64,000 nt of DNA, taken from NCBI GenBank assembly GCA_012719455.1, contig JAAYAJ010000064.1, positions 62,001-126,000 of the forward strand, read 5' to 3'. The stretch comes from Acidobacteriota bacterium. Lineage in GTDB: Bacteria; Acidobacteriota; UBA6911. Both the position numbers and the translations under genes were made by a program. Positions 1 through 7,944 of the stretch are shown piece after piece. The notes under the pieces were generated by a model. The model had not been told where the DNA came from. It worked only from the letters and a program-made list of their open reading frames with translations, and made no database searches. Positions within the stretch are counted from its first letter, which is position 1; each line of letters begins with the position of its first letter.

Positions 1-108
1 ACATTTTCCCCCTTTTCTCCGTTTTTATCGAAAATACCACAAATGCCCGGGGCCGGGTGACAAAAGGGGCGGGATGGATTAAGCTGTACTTATACAAGGA
101 GGGGCCTC

Positions 109-855
109 GTGAAAAAAGTCGTACTGCTGCGGCATGGGGAGAGTGTGTGGAACCGTGAAAACCTTTTCACCGGCTGGACGGACGTGGACCTGAGCGAAAA
201 AGGGACCGCGGAAGCGGAGCAAGCCGGCCGCCTGCTCCGCTCCGAAGGCTACCTGTTCGACCAGGCGTTCACCTCGGTATTGAAACGGGCGATCAGGACG
301 CTCTGGCTGGCCCTGGAGCAGATGGACCTGTGCTGGATCCCCGTCTACAACAGCTGGCGGTTGAATGAACGGCATTACGGCGCGCTGCAGGGGCTCAACA
401 AGGCGGCCACGGCCGAAAAGTTCGGAGCGGAACAGGTCCTGCAATGGCGTCGCTCCTACGACATCCGCCCCCCGGAGCTCGAACCGGACGACGAGCGCTC
501 CCCGGCGCATGATCCGCGCTACGCGGGGCTCGCCCCGGAGGAGGTCCCCATGGCCGAGAGTCTCAAGGATACGGTCGCCCGGGTTCTCCCCTTCTGGCAC
601 GAAACGATCGTTCCAGCCGTCCGCTCGGGACAACGCGTGCTGGTGTCGGCGCATGGCAACAGCCTGCGCGCGCTGGTCAAATACCTCGACGACATGCCGG
701 AGGCGGAGATCGTGGGGCTGAACATCCCCACCGGGATCCCGATGGTTTACGAATTCAACAACGACATGTCCCCAATCCGCCGCTACTACCTGGGGGACCA
801 GGAAGCCGCCCAACGGGCGGCCGAGGCGGTGGCGAACCAGGCAAAGCGGAATTGA
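109..855 (+). CDS. gpmA: 2,3-bisphosphoglycerate-dependent phosphoglycerate mutase
   Basis: Interconverts 3- and 2-phosphoglycerate in glycolysis and gluconeogenesis, in the cytosol. The 248-residue product has the family's usual length. The phospho-acceptor motif RHGES is at residues 8-12 (His9), the acid/base region RLNERHYG follows at about residue 85, and the second catalytic His is in SAHGNS (His182). The start is GTG at 109, supported by AAGGAGG a few bases upstream. It stands alone, with a ferredoxin gene about 120 bases downstream. The assignment to the cofactor-dependent class rests on these motifs and is secure. Confidence 0.96.
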   Translation: MKKVVLLRHGESVWNRENLFTGWTDVDLSEKGTAEAEQAGRLLRSEGYLFDQAFTSVLKRAIRTLWLALEQMDLCWIPVYNSWRLNERHYGALQGLNKAATAEKFGAEQVLQWRRSYDIRPPELEPDDERSPAHDPRYAGLAPEEVPMAESLKDTVARVLPFWHETIVPAVRSGQRVLVSAHGNSLRALVKYLDDMPEAEIVGLNIPTGIPMVYEFNNDMSPIRRYYLGDQEAAQRAAEAVANQAKRN

Positions 856-975
856 CGATTTACCCGCGGCGAAAATCGTGTACTATCATTTCGCGGATAT
901 GGGCGCTCGCGGAACGGATTCCGTACGCGGCCTCAGGGTTCCAACCGGCGGCACACTTTTAAGGAGAGATCGTCT

Positions 976-1230
976 ATGAGTCGTGTAATCATCGAGACCT
1001 GCGACAAGCACCTGGCTTGCGTGGAGGTCTGCCCCGTGGACTGCATTCACCCCACCAAAGACGAGGGGGGGTTCGAGGAGTACACCCAGCTGTACATCGA
1101 TCCCGACGAATGCATCGATTGCGGCGCCTGTGAAGCCGTTTGCCCGGTCAACGCCATCTTCCCGGAAGAGGAAGTGCCGGAACAATCGCAGGCCTCCATC
1201 GACGCCAATCGCGACTTCTTCAAGAAATAG
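976..1230 (+). CDS. Ferredoxin, 7Fe/8Fe type
   Basis: Small cytosolic electron carrier of 84 residues. Two cluster motifs are visible. The N-terminal one has Cys9, Cys15, Cys19-Pro and Cys23, and lacks the extra Cys of a full 4Fe-4S motif because His12 sits where it would be. The C-terminal one is a complete C-I-D-C-G-A-C-x3-CP motif. This pattern fits ferredoxins carrying one [3Fe-4S] and one [4Fe-4S] cluster. AAGGAGAG lies just before the ATG. It could serve the hydrogenases or radical-SAM enzymes implied elsewhere in the window, but nothing here links it to one partner. Confidence 0.93.
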   Translation: MSRVIIETCDKHLACVEVCPVDCIHPTKDEGGFEEYTQLYIDPDECIDCGACEAVCPVNAIFPEEEVPEQSQASIDANRDFFKK

Positions 1231-1250
1231 GCGGGCCGGCGCCGGCCCGC
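1231..1250. terminator. Perfect 20-bp palindrome after the ferredoxin stop
   Basis: The bases directly after the ferredoxin stop codon form a perfect 10+10 palindrome (half-site GCGGGCCGGC). The RNA would be a very stable hairpin, but no T-run follows. It is probably a transcript-end or 3'-stabilising structure; a protein-binding site is also possible. Confidence 0.5.
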
Positions 1251-1303
1251 CCGGCCCTCGAGGATCTTCCCTGTTGCTTTGAAAACGGGAATATCCTTTC
1301 TCT

Positions 1304-2503
1304 TTGACCCCTGAAATGTTCTCCACCATCGCCCTCGAGATTCGCGGAGAATCCAACGCCCTCTACAGGACCAGGGACGAGGTGCAGGCCTCGGGACCGC
1401 CCGTCGTGGACCTGGTGTCGGGCAACATCAACGAATGCGGCTACATCTTCCCCCGGAACCTCCTGGAGGAGATCCTCGTGGAAGCCGCGCACGGCTTGGC
1501 CGTCTACCGGCCCGACTCCTTCGGGCAGGCGGCGGCCCGGGAGGCCGTAGCGGACTTCTATCTCAAGAGCGGTTGCGCCCTCCCGCCCGATTCCATCCTC
1601 ATCACCCCGGGGACCAGTCTCGCCTACTGGTATTGCTTCAGGCTCCTGGCGGACCCGGGGGATGAAATCCTCTGCCCCCGCCCCTCCTATCCGCTCTTCG
1701 ACTACATCGCCCTGCTGGCGGGGGTGAACCTGGTCCCTTACCGCATGCGGGAAGAGGAGAACTGGAACATCGACCTGGCCCACCTGGAAGCCAGCATCTC
1801 CACCCGGACCCGGGCGGTGGCGTTGATCTCCCCTCACAATCCCACCGGGCACGTGGCTTCGGCGGAGGAGATCACGGCACTGGCCGAAATCGCCCGCAGG
1901 CACGACCTGGCCATCATCAGCGACGAGGTGTTCAGCGAAGCCCTCCTGCCGGCCAGGCGGTCGCTCAACCCGGAGCCGCTCCCCCGCCCCGCCGCGAGCG
2001 ACGCACCGCTGGTGCTCACCCTCAACGGCTTCTCCAAGATGTTCGCCCTGCCGGGGATGAAATTCGGCTGGATGGCCGTATCGGGAGACCGGGACAAGGT
2101 GAGCCAGGCGCTGCGGTCGCTGGAAATCATCTCCGACACCTTCCTCCCCGTCAGTGAAATCGCCCAGGCGGCGGCCCCCGGGATCTTCCAGCTGGGCAAC
2201 GCGGTGAAATTCGAACTCGGGAATCGGATCCGGAACAGCTGGCGCCGGACGGAGGCCCTGCTGGCCCCCTGGTCCGGCCGCTGCAGCTATGTCCGGCCGC
2301 AGGGAGGCTTTTACGTCGCCCTGAAGCTGCACGACCTGGACGAGGAACGGACCGCGGAGGACCTCCTGCGCACGCAGCGGCTGCTGGTCCACCCGGGCTG
2401 GTTTTACGACATGGACCCGCACCACCTGGTCTTCTGTTTCGTACAGAAACCGGAGGTCCTCGAGGAGTGCATCCCCAGGCTGTTCGCCCCGGCGGCCGGC
2501 TGA
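1304..2503 (+). CDS. Class I/II (PLP-dependent) aminotransferase
   Basis: Fold-type I aminotransferase of about 399 residues. Visible features are the PHNPTGH motif, the ISDEVF aspartate motif that contacts the pyridine ring, and NGFSKMF, which holds the Schiff-base lysine. The substrate cannot be told from sequence; aspartate/alanine-type amino acids are usual for this family. The start is uncertain: TTG at 1304 opens the frame and an ATG follows at 1316, neither with a strong ribosome site. No pathway partner is adjacent. Confidence 0.9.
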   Translation: MTPEMFSTIALEIRGESNALYRTRDEVQASGPPVVDLVSGNINECGYIFPRNLLEEILVEAAHGLAVYRPDSFGQAAAREAVADFYLKSGCALPPDSILITPGTSLAYWYCFRLLADPGDEILCPRPSYPLFDYIALLAGVNLVPYRMREEENWNIDLAHLEASISTRTRAVALISPHNPTGHVASAEEITALAEIARRHDLAIISDEVFSEALLPARRSLNPEPLPRPAASDAPLVLTLNGFSKMFALPGMKFGWMAVSGDRDKVSQALRSLEIISDTFLPVSEIAQAAAPGIFQLGNAVKFELGNRIRNSWRRTEALLAPWSGRCSYVRPQGGFYVALKLHDLDEERTAEDLLRTQRLLVHPGWFYDMDPHHLVFCFVQKPEVLEECIPRLFAPAAG

Positions 2504-2609
2504 AACGTCGGGCTCGACCAGGTCGAGATCCTGTGCCCCTCCGAACCGACCGGGGTCCCTGCCATAGAGCTAAACTACCGCGGCCACCTCGACCCGGGAT
2601 CGGCCCCGG

Positions 2610-3998
2610 TTAATTTCCCGCGGTGAGGGCGGCGCCCAGCTTACGCACGATGCGGTCCTCGATCCAGTGGCCGTCGCACCACTCGATCGAATCCACCGGG
2701 AGCCCCTGCAGGAGCACGCTGAAGTGCAGGTGGTCGCCCCCGGCGAGCCCGGTTTCCCCCGTCCTGCCGATGACATCCCCGCGCGCCACCTTCTGCCCCT
2801 CCTTCACCTCCATGGAGGAGAGGTGCGCGTAGATGCTTTGAAGGCCGTACCCGTGGTCCAGGACGATGGCGTTGCCGTAGATCCCCATAAACCCGGCGAA
2901 GAGCACCACCCCCGAGTTGGCGGCGGGGACCGGCGCCCGTTTGACCGACGCCAGGTCATACCCCAGGTGCGTCTGGACATCCACTTCCCTCCCCTGGTAG
3001 AGATAGGATCTCCGTTCGGCAAAGGATGCGGTCTTCTTGCTGTTGGGCATCATGACGAAGGCGCCGCGCCAGAGGAAGCCGGGGGTCGATTTCCGCGCCA
3101 GCTCCAGGATCGTCTTCTGGTTCGCATCGCGCATCTCCCGGTTGATGGCCAGGTAGCTGTCGAGCAGCGTCCCCCGTTCCCTGAATTCCGGTGTCCGGGA
3201 AAGGATCGCCGGCACCACCTTGGCGAGAAAAGGGTCGGAGACCTGGATGGTGTCGGTCTGCGCCGGCTTCGGGAAAAACCGGTCAATGAAGCCCGTCTCC
3301 GCCGCGTTCCCCGCCGCGTCCTCCGCCACCAGCCGGACCTCCGGCCGGTCCATGTCATAGGGAACCGCAAAGAAGGCGAACCGGTCGCGTTCCCCCCCGC
3401 CCGGAAGCGGGAATCCCGGGAACCACCAGGAACCGGCGCGCACGCCGTCCCGCACGGCCGATTCTCCCACCCTGTAGACCACGGCCTCGCATCCCCCCTG
3501 GTTGACGTAGGTGTGCGATGACCGGACCTCGAGTGATGGGGGGGTAAGCCGAACCGGCAGGGTCAGTTCCACTACATGAGGATCCGGGCGCCGGAGCCAG
3601 GTGCCGGCCCGTGCGCTCGTCACGCGGATGGTCGCCTCCCCCCCGGTCAGGGCGGGAAAATTCCGGCGGCCGGCCTCGACCAGGATGGTGTCCCTGCCGG
3701 TCCCGGATCCCAGGAAGGGAACCTGCGCGGCGGGGGTGTAGGTCTTTTCGAACAGCAGCGCGGAACGGTCCTCCTGCACGAGCTCGACCCTTACCTGGGA
3801 CAAGCCCCGGCGCGGCTCGGCGATCTCGATCGTCACTGGCGTCCGCTGCCCGATGACGGGCATCGCCGGCTGGATCCGGACCTCGGGGTTCCCCCCGACC
3901 CGGAAAACTCCCTGGGCGAGAAAAACCAGGAGAATTGCACCTACTATCCACGCCGCCGGCTTGAGCGAACGCCCTTTCTGCACCACCGCATCCGTCAT
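2610..3998 (-). CDS. M23 (LytM-type) metallopeptidase, membrane-anchored
   Basis: Probable cell-wall endopeptidase, or a LytM regulator of amidases, of 462 residues. A transmembrane anchor lies at about residues 13-32, followed by a long periplasmic region with beta-rich segments. The C-terminal LytM domain carries the zinc motifs THLGYDLA and GDHLHFSV, so both the H-x3-D and the H-x-H elements are intact. The start is ATG at 3998 with GAAGGAGAG upstream; the open frame extends further, but without support. The long N-terminal extension may position the peptidase domain. The exact substrate bond is not inferable. Confidence 0.9.
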   Translation of the reverse strand: MTDAVVQKGRSLKPAAWIVGAILLVFLAQGVFRVGGNPEVRIQPAMPVIGQRTPVTIEIAEPRRGLSQVRVELVQEDRSALLFEKTYTPAAQVPFLGSGTGRDTILVEAGRRNFPALTGGEATIRVTSARAGTWLRRPDPHVVELTLPVRLTPPSLEVRSSHTYVNQGGCEAVVYRVGESAVRDGVRAGSWWFPGFPLPGGGERDRFAFFAVPYDMDRPEVRLVAEDAAGNAAETGFIDRFFPKPAQTDTIQVSDPFLAKVVPAILSRTPEFRERGTLLDSYLAINREMRDANQKTILELARKSTPGFLWRGAFVMMPNSKKTASFAERRSYLYQGREVDVQTHLGYDLASVKRAPVPAANSGVVLFAGFMGIYGNAIVLDHGYGLQSIYAHLSSMEVKEGQKVARGDVIGRTGETGLAGGDHLHFSVLLQGLPVDSIEWCDGHWIEDRIVRKLGAALTAGN

Positions 3999-4110
3999 GA
4001 TCGTCACCCTCTCCTTCGTTGTGTACCGGCCCAGTGTACCATTCCCTGCACCCGGGGTGCAGGGGTGCGCGGGCGGATGCGGGCGCCGCAGCCCACCCCC
4101 GTTAAGTTGA

Positions 4111-4140
4111 TTGCCCCAAGCTCTGCAATCAGTGTATGAT
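4111..4140 (+). promoter_or_regulatory. Candidate sigma-70 promoter for the 4197 lipoprotein gene
   Basis: TTGCCC (4111-4116) and TATGAT (4135-4140) are separated by 18 bases. The -10 box is near-consensus and lies about 57 bases before the start codon. Confidence 0.5.
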
Positions 4141-4196
4141 AGCCTACAATGGACAAGCGTGCTCTCGGACCAGGTTCTATGCAAGGAGGCAGTGCG

Positions 4197-4550
4197 ATGA
4201 AAAAGCTTTCGACGGCGATTTTTCTCGGATTGTGGATATTGATTTCCCTGGGCTGTTCCTCGACCCCTGCGGGGACGGTGGCGGTCAAGGACCTTCAGGA
4301 AGGGATCGCCGACCGGGTCGGGGAGGAGGTCGTGGTGGTGGGCATGGCGGACACCCGTACTCCCCTGGCTTCGTTCAAGCTGTTCAAGCTCTCGGCAGGC
4401 AACAACTATATCTGGGCTTCGATTCCGGAGGCCACCGAGGAACCCCCCCAGGGGCACAAGGTGCGGGTCGCCGGGACCGTCACTCAGAAGGAATTCCCCG
4501 CCATGGGGAACGTCTACTTCGTCGAATCGACCACCTTGACGATGGAGTAG
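4197..4550 (+). CDS. Small lipoprotein with OB-like domain
   Basis: Product of 117 residues with a lipoprotein signal: a basic start, a hydrophobic core, and lipobox S-L-G-C, giving a mature Cys at about residue 18. The rest is a compact beta-rich domain (GEEVVVVGMAD, then KVRVAGTVT) that looks like an OB-fold, but I do not recognise a named family. The start at 4197 is chosen because AAGGAGG precedes it at ideal spacing and the signal peptide begins there. It is monocistronic; a palindrome follows the stop. Function unknown, probably at the outer or inner membrane facing the periplasm. Confidence 0.8.
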   Translation: MKKLSTAIFLGLWILISLGCSSTPAGTVAVKDLQEGIADRVGEEVVVVGMADTRTPLASFKLFKLSAGNNYIWASIPEATEEPPQGHKVRVAGTVTQKEFPAMGNVYFVESTTLTME

Positions 4551-4570
4551 CCGCGGCGATCGCATGCGCG

Positions 4571-4592
4571 GGGACAGTCCCGGGACTGTCCC
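4571..4592. repeat. Perfect 22-bp palindrome (REP-like)
   Basis: Two 11-base half-sites, GGGACAGTCCC and GGGACTGTCCC, form an uninterrupted palindrome between the convergent lipoprotein and phosphorylase genes. It has the look of intergenic REP-type repeats. Only this copy is present in the window, so repetitiveness is unproven; it may also act as a bidirectional terminator. Confidence 0.6.
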
Positions 4593-4606
4593 TGTCTCCT
4601 CGACCC

Positions 4607-5341
4607 CTAGAGATACCGCTCGAGGAATTTTTCAAGGCTTGCCCCGGCCGCCGCCGCGTTCTCCCTCCACTGCCGCCAGGTGTGGGCCATTCCCGTCTGC
4701 AACAGCGTCCGAACCCGTGTGCCCGCCCCCGAGGCGGGATCGAAGGCGAAGGGCTGCAGAAACGTGTCGCGGGCTTCGTCGCTGACCGCCCGAATGCAGG
4801 CCAGGCGCACCCCCGCCCCGGCCGCCACCCGTGCCAGGGCCGCCGTCTCCATATCCACGATGGAGGCGTGCAGCGACCGGAAAAGGCTCTCCTTGTGCGC
4901 CGGGTTCCCCAGGACGTGGGGGGATGTGAGGGCGATCCCGGCGGTCGCCCCGATTCCCGCGGCTTCCGCCGCGCGGACCAGCGCGTGCGCGTCATCCAGC
5001 TCGAACGTTTCTTCCACCCGCACCCGGTCCCAGTCCGGGTCCTCCGGATCGAGGCTGAACCCGATCGCGCGCGTGACGGCCACCAGGCTCCCCAGCTCCA
5101 GGCCCGGGTCGAGCGCCCCGGCGTACCCCACCACCAGGATCCGATCGGGGCGGATCCTGTCGAGCGCTTCGGCGAGATTCCGGGCGGCCTTTTCAGGGCC
5201 CACCCCCGCGCGCAAAAAACCCACCGGTCTCCCGTCCCGGGTTCCACGACGCAGCCGTCCACCCGACACGCGCACCAGCCCGCGGCAGTGCTTCATGCCG
5301 GTTTTCAGTTCCTCCTCCAGTGCGGCGACCACCAGGATCAT
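4607..5341 (-). CDS. Nucleoside phosphorylase / MTA-SAH nucleosidase family protein
   Basis: PNP/UDP-phosphorylase superfamily enzyme of 244 residues that would cleave a purine nucleoside or nucleoside thioether. It begins with the typical ILVVAALEEEL strand, has the glycine-rich VVGYAGALDP ribose/phosphate-binding segment, the VDMETAAL substrate-binding motif, and VSDEARD with the general-acid Asp near the C-terminus. The family includes MTA/SAH nucleosidase, futalosine hydrolase and the hopanoid-associated phosphorylase; the sequence alone does not decide between them. No hopanoid or menaquinone gene is next to it. Confidence 0.82.
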   Translation of the reverse strand: MILVVAALEEELKTGMKHCRGLVRVSGGRLRRGTRDGRPVGFLRAGVGPEKAARNLAEALDRIRPDRILVVGYAGALDPGLELGSLVAVTRAIGFSLDPEDPDWDRVRVEETFELDDAHALVRAAEAAGIGATAGIALTSPHVLGNPAHKESLFRSLHASIVDMETAALARVAAGAGVRLACIRAVSDEARDTFLQPFAFDPASGAGTRVRTLLQTGMAHTWRQWRENAAAAGASLEKFLERYL

Positions 5342-5446
5342 AGGTCATCAGGATAGGACGGGCGGCCGCCGCAGACAAGCGGCATTCCGTCGCGCTTCGA
5401 TCCGCTCCGGCCCGGGGTCACCCAAGGAAAGGGGAGGAAGATATAT

Positions 5447-5476
5447 TTGAACCGGCCGCAAACATTGGGGTATAGG
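5447..5476 (+). promoter_or_regulatory. Candidate promoter for the TPR/TolC/M28 run
   Basis: TTGAAC (5447-5452) and TATAGG (5471-5476) are 18 bases apart, about 65 bases upstream of the 5542 start. Moderate match only. Confidence 0.35.
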
Positions 5477-5541
5477 TATGAGAACGGGGATGAAGGCAAA
5501 AAACTCCCGTCCTGCGGTCCGGTGAGACCGGGAAGGAGACC

Positions 5542-6504
5542 ATGAGGTCTGTCATCGTTTTGCTGCTGATGGCCCTGACAGCGGGAACGGCCGCCGCGGG
5601 CGAAGGATTGGAAAAGGCGCAAGCCCACTACGGCAGGGGGGAATACCGGCAGGCCGCGAACCTGCTCCGGGACCTGGCCCGATCCAGCCCGAAGGACGCG
5701 GAGGTCAGATTCCGGCTCTCCCGGGCCCATACCCGGCTGCGCGAATGGAAACAGGCCAGCCGGGAGCTCGAGGAAGCGGTGAAGATCGAGCCCCGCAACG
5801 CTCGTTACCATCTCTGGCTCGGGCGCGCCTACGGCGACCAGGCCTCCCGCGCTTTTTTCACCTCGGCCTTCTCGCTGGCCCGAAAGGTCGTCAGGGAATT
5901 TGAGACCGCCAGGGACCTGGCGCCCCGGGACATCGACGTCCGGTTCGACCTGCTCGAATACTACCTCCAGGCTCCGGGCGTGGTGGGCGGGGGGAAGGAC
6001 AAGGCGGAGGCGGAGGTGAAAGCGATCGCCGAGATCGATCCGTCCAAGAAAGCGATCGCGGAAGCGACCCTGTACATCAGGAACAAGGAGTGGGAGAAGG
6101 CCGAAACCGCCCTGCTGCGGGCCACCGTCGAACACCCGCGGCACGCCAGCTCCCACCGGGACCTGGCCGAATACCGGTTCGACCGCAAAGACTACCGGGG
6201 AGCGCTCGACTCCGGCCTCAAGGCCCTGGGCCTGGACCCGAAATCCCGGAGCACGGCGCTGCTGGTGGCTTCGGCGCGGGTGAGCCTCGGCGTCGACCTG
6301 GACGAAGCGGATCGGAGCCTTGCGGCTCTCGCCGGCGGACCGCTTCATGACGGAGACCCCTCGTACGAAGAGGTGCACTACTGGATCGGCGCAAGCGCCC
6401 TCGCCCGGGGCGATCGTGCCAGAGCCCGCGAGGCGTTCCAGACCGCGCTCCGGTTCAACCCCGAACACACCCGGGCCAAGGACGCGCTGGCGCAGATACC
6501 ATAG
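5542..6504 (+). CDS. Exported TPR-repeat protein
   Basis: A 320-residue protein with a signal peptide (about residues 1-20, ending A-A-A-G) followed by repeated helix pairs typical of tetratricopeptide repeats (for example AHYGRGEYRQAANLL and YHLWLGRAYGDQA). Such proteins act as periplasmic scaffolds. GGGAAGGAGA precedes the ATG. It heads a same-strand run with a TolC-like channel gene 60 bases downstream, suggesting a shared envelope role, but no specific complex can be named. Confidence 0.85.
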   Translation: MRSVIVLLLMALTAGTAAAGEGLEKAQAHYGRGEYRQAANLLRDLARSSPKDAEVRFRLSRAHTRLREWKQASRELEEAVKIEPRNARYHLWLGRAYGDQASRAFFTSAFSLARKVVREFETARDLAPRDIDVRFDLLEYYLQAPGVVGGGKDKAEAEVKAIAEIDPSKKAIAEATLYIRNKEWEKAETALLRATVEHPRHASSHRDLAEYRFDRKDYRGALDSGLKALGLDPKSRSTALLVASARVSLGVDLDEADRSLAALAGGPLHDGDPSYEEVHYWIGASALARGDRARAREAFQTALRFNPEHTRAKDALAQIP

Positions 6505-6564
6505 GCTTCCGTACCGCTCCCGGGACGAGCCCGTTTCCAAACCACACATCCGAGGGGTCGAGTT

Positions 6565-7872
6565 ATGAACAGATGGTCGCCAACCCTTGTTGTTTTGACC
6601 TTGTGCCTGGCAGGGGCCCACGCTTCCGAGGCGCCGGCCGGGGCGCGGGCGCTGACAATCGCGGAGGCGGTCCATTCGGCACTGGAACGCTCCCCGGAGG
6701 TGCTGCTCGCCCGCACCCAGGCGACCCGCGCCGGCGAGTCGGTGCGGGAAAGCCGCGCGCTCAACCGGCCGCAGGTGAGCGCGGGAACCGGCCTGGCCTA
6801 TAACAACGGCTTTCCGCTCAGCATCGAGGGGAGCGCCCCCTCCATATTCAAGATCATCGGGAGCCAGTCCATCCTCAGCGCGAAGAACTCCAACCTCATC
6901 AGGGAATCGAAGGAGTCGGCCCGCGCCGGCTCTTTCGCCTCCGAACGGGTGCGCAACGAGGTGGCCCTCCGGACCGCCCTCTGTTACAGCCGGCTGCACC
7001 AGGCACGCAAGATCCTGGCGCTGGCCGAACGGCAGCTGGAGCCGGCCCTGAAACAGCAGGAGACGACCGAAGCGCTGCTCGAGGAGGGGAAGGCGCGCCC
7101 GGTCGATGCCGCCGTCGCCCGGGCCGCCGCCGCCGCCGCCCGGCAGGAATTGCTGGTCGCCCGGGAAGAGGCGCGCGTGCTCCAGGCTGAACTGCTGGTC
7201 CTGACGGGGATCGACGGCGTCGATTCCATCGAGACCCGCGATCCCCGGATCGCGCCCGGGCCGGAAGGGGAAACGGCCGAAGTCCTCTACCAGCGGGCGG
7301 TCGCCTCCACGCCCGAGATCCTCGAAGCCGAAGCCGTCGTCAAGGCCAGGGAATTCCACCTCGCCGCGGAACGGGGGGAGCGCCACCCGCGCGTGAACTT
7401 CGTCACTGAATATGCATTGTTCAGCCGTTCCAACAACTACGAGGATTACTACCGTCGCTTCGAGCGGCACAACTACCTCCTGGGGCTTTCCATCGAGGTC
7501 CCCCTCCTCACCGGGTCCCGGACCGGAGCCCGCATCGCCCAGAGCAGGCTGGAGGCGGCCGAGGAGCGTTACCGGCTCGAGGGACTGAAGGCGGACCTGA
7601 GGGTGAACATCGAGCGCGCGCTCGGCGCGCTCGAGATCGCCCGCGGAGCCGAGGAAGTGGCACGCCAGGACCTGGCGGCGGCCAGGGAGCTGGACGCACT
7701 GGGCGAGGTGCTCTTTGAGGAGGGCCGGATCAGCGACAAGGAGCGGGCGGCAAGCCGCCTCGAACTCGGCCAGAAGGAGCTCGCCGTTGTCGAGGCGGAA
7801 CAGACGCTGATCGAGCGCCGGCTCGAGCTGCTGCGCGTGACCGGAACCGCCTCCACGGCCCTCCTGCAGTAA
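6565..7872 (+). CDS. TolC-family outer-membrane efflux channel
   Basis: Outer-membrane/periplasmic alpha-barrel protein of 435 residues. It has a signal peptide (about residues 1-23), then the OEP repeat architecture: ALTIAEAVHSALERSPEV at the start of the first repeat, long coiled-coil helices rich in Ala/Glu/Arg, a transmembrane-strand region near NYEDYYRRFERHNY, and a second helical hairpin. This is the exit duct for RND, ABC or type I export systems. No inner-membrane pump or adaptor gene is adjacent, so the partner is unknown. Confidence 0.88.
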   Translation: MNRWSPTLVVLTLCLAGAHASEAPAGARALTIAEAVHSALERSPEVLLARTQATRAGESVRESRALNRPQVSAGTGLAYNNGFPLSIEGSAPSIFKIIGSQSILSAKNSNLIRESKESARAGSFASERVRNEVALRTALCYSRLHQARKILALAERQLEPALKQQETTEALLEEGKARPVDAAVARAAAAAARQELLVAREEARVLQAELLVLTGIDGVDSIETRDPRIAPGPEGETAEVLYQRAVASTPEILEAEAVVKAREFHLAAERGERHPRVNFVTEYALFSRSNNYEDYYRRFERHNYLLGLSIEVPLLTGSRTGARIAQSRLEAAEERYRLEGLKADLRVNIERALGALEIARGAEEVARQDLAAARELDALGEVLFEEGRISDKERAASRLELGQKELAVVEAEQTLIERRLELLRVTGTASTALLQ

Positions 7873-7944
7873 CGATCCGAAATTCGCCCGCGCGCGCCCC
7901 GCTTTGCGATAAGATGGGTCCGATTTGCCCATGAAGGAGGGCCC

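Noticed and set aside
2504-2609. tRNA-like string on the minus strand (a D-arm-like TAGTTTAGCTCTATGGCA)
   Set aside because: Acceptor, anticodon and T arms cannot be paired in the proper order; no CCA or consistent cloverleaf. Treated as chance similarity.
5338-7932. 864-codon open frame on the minus strand
   Set aside because: It is the antisense shadow of the TPR and TolC-like genes in GC-rich DNA; the peptide is Arg/Gly/Pro-rich with no domain.
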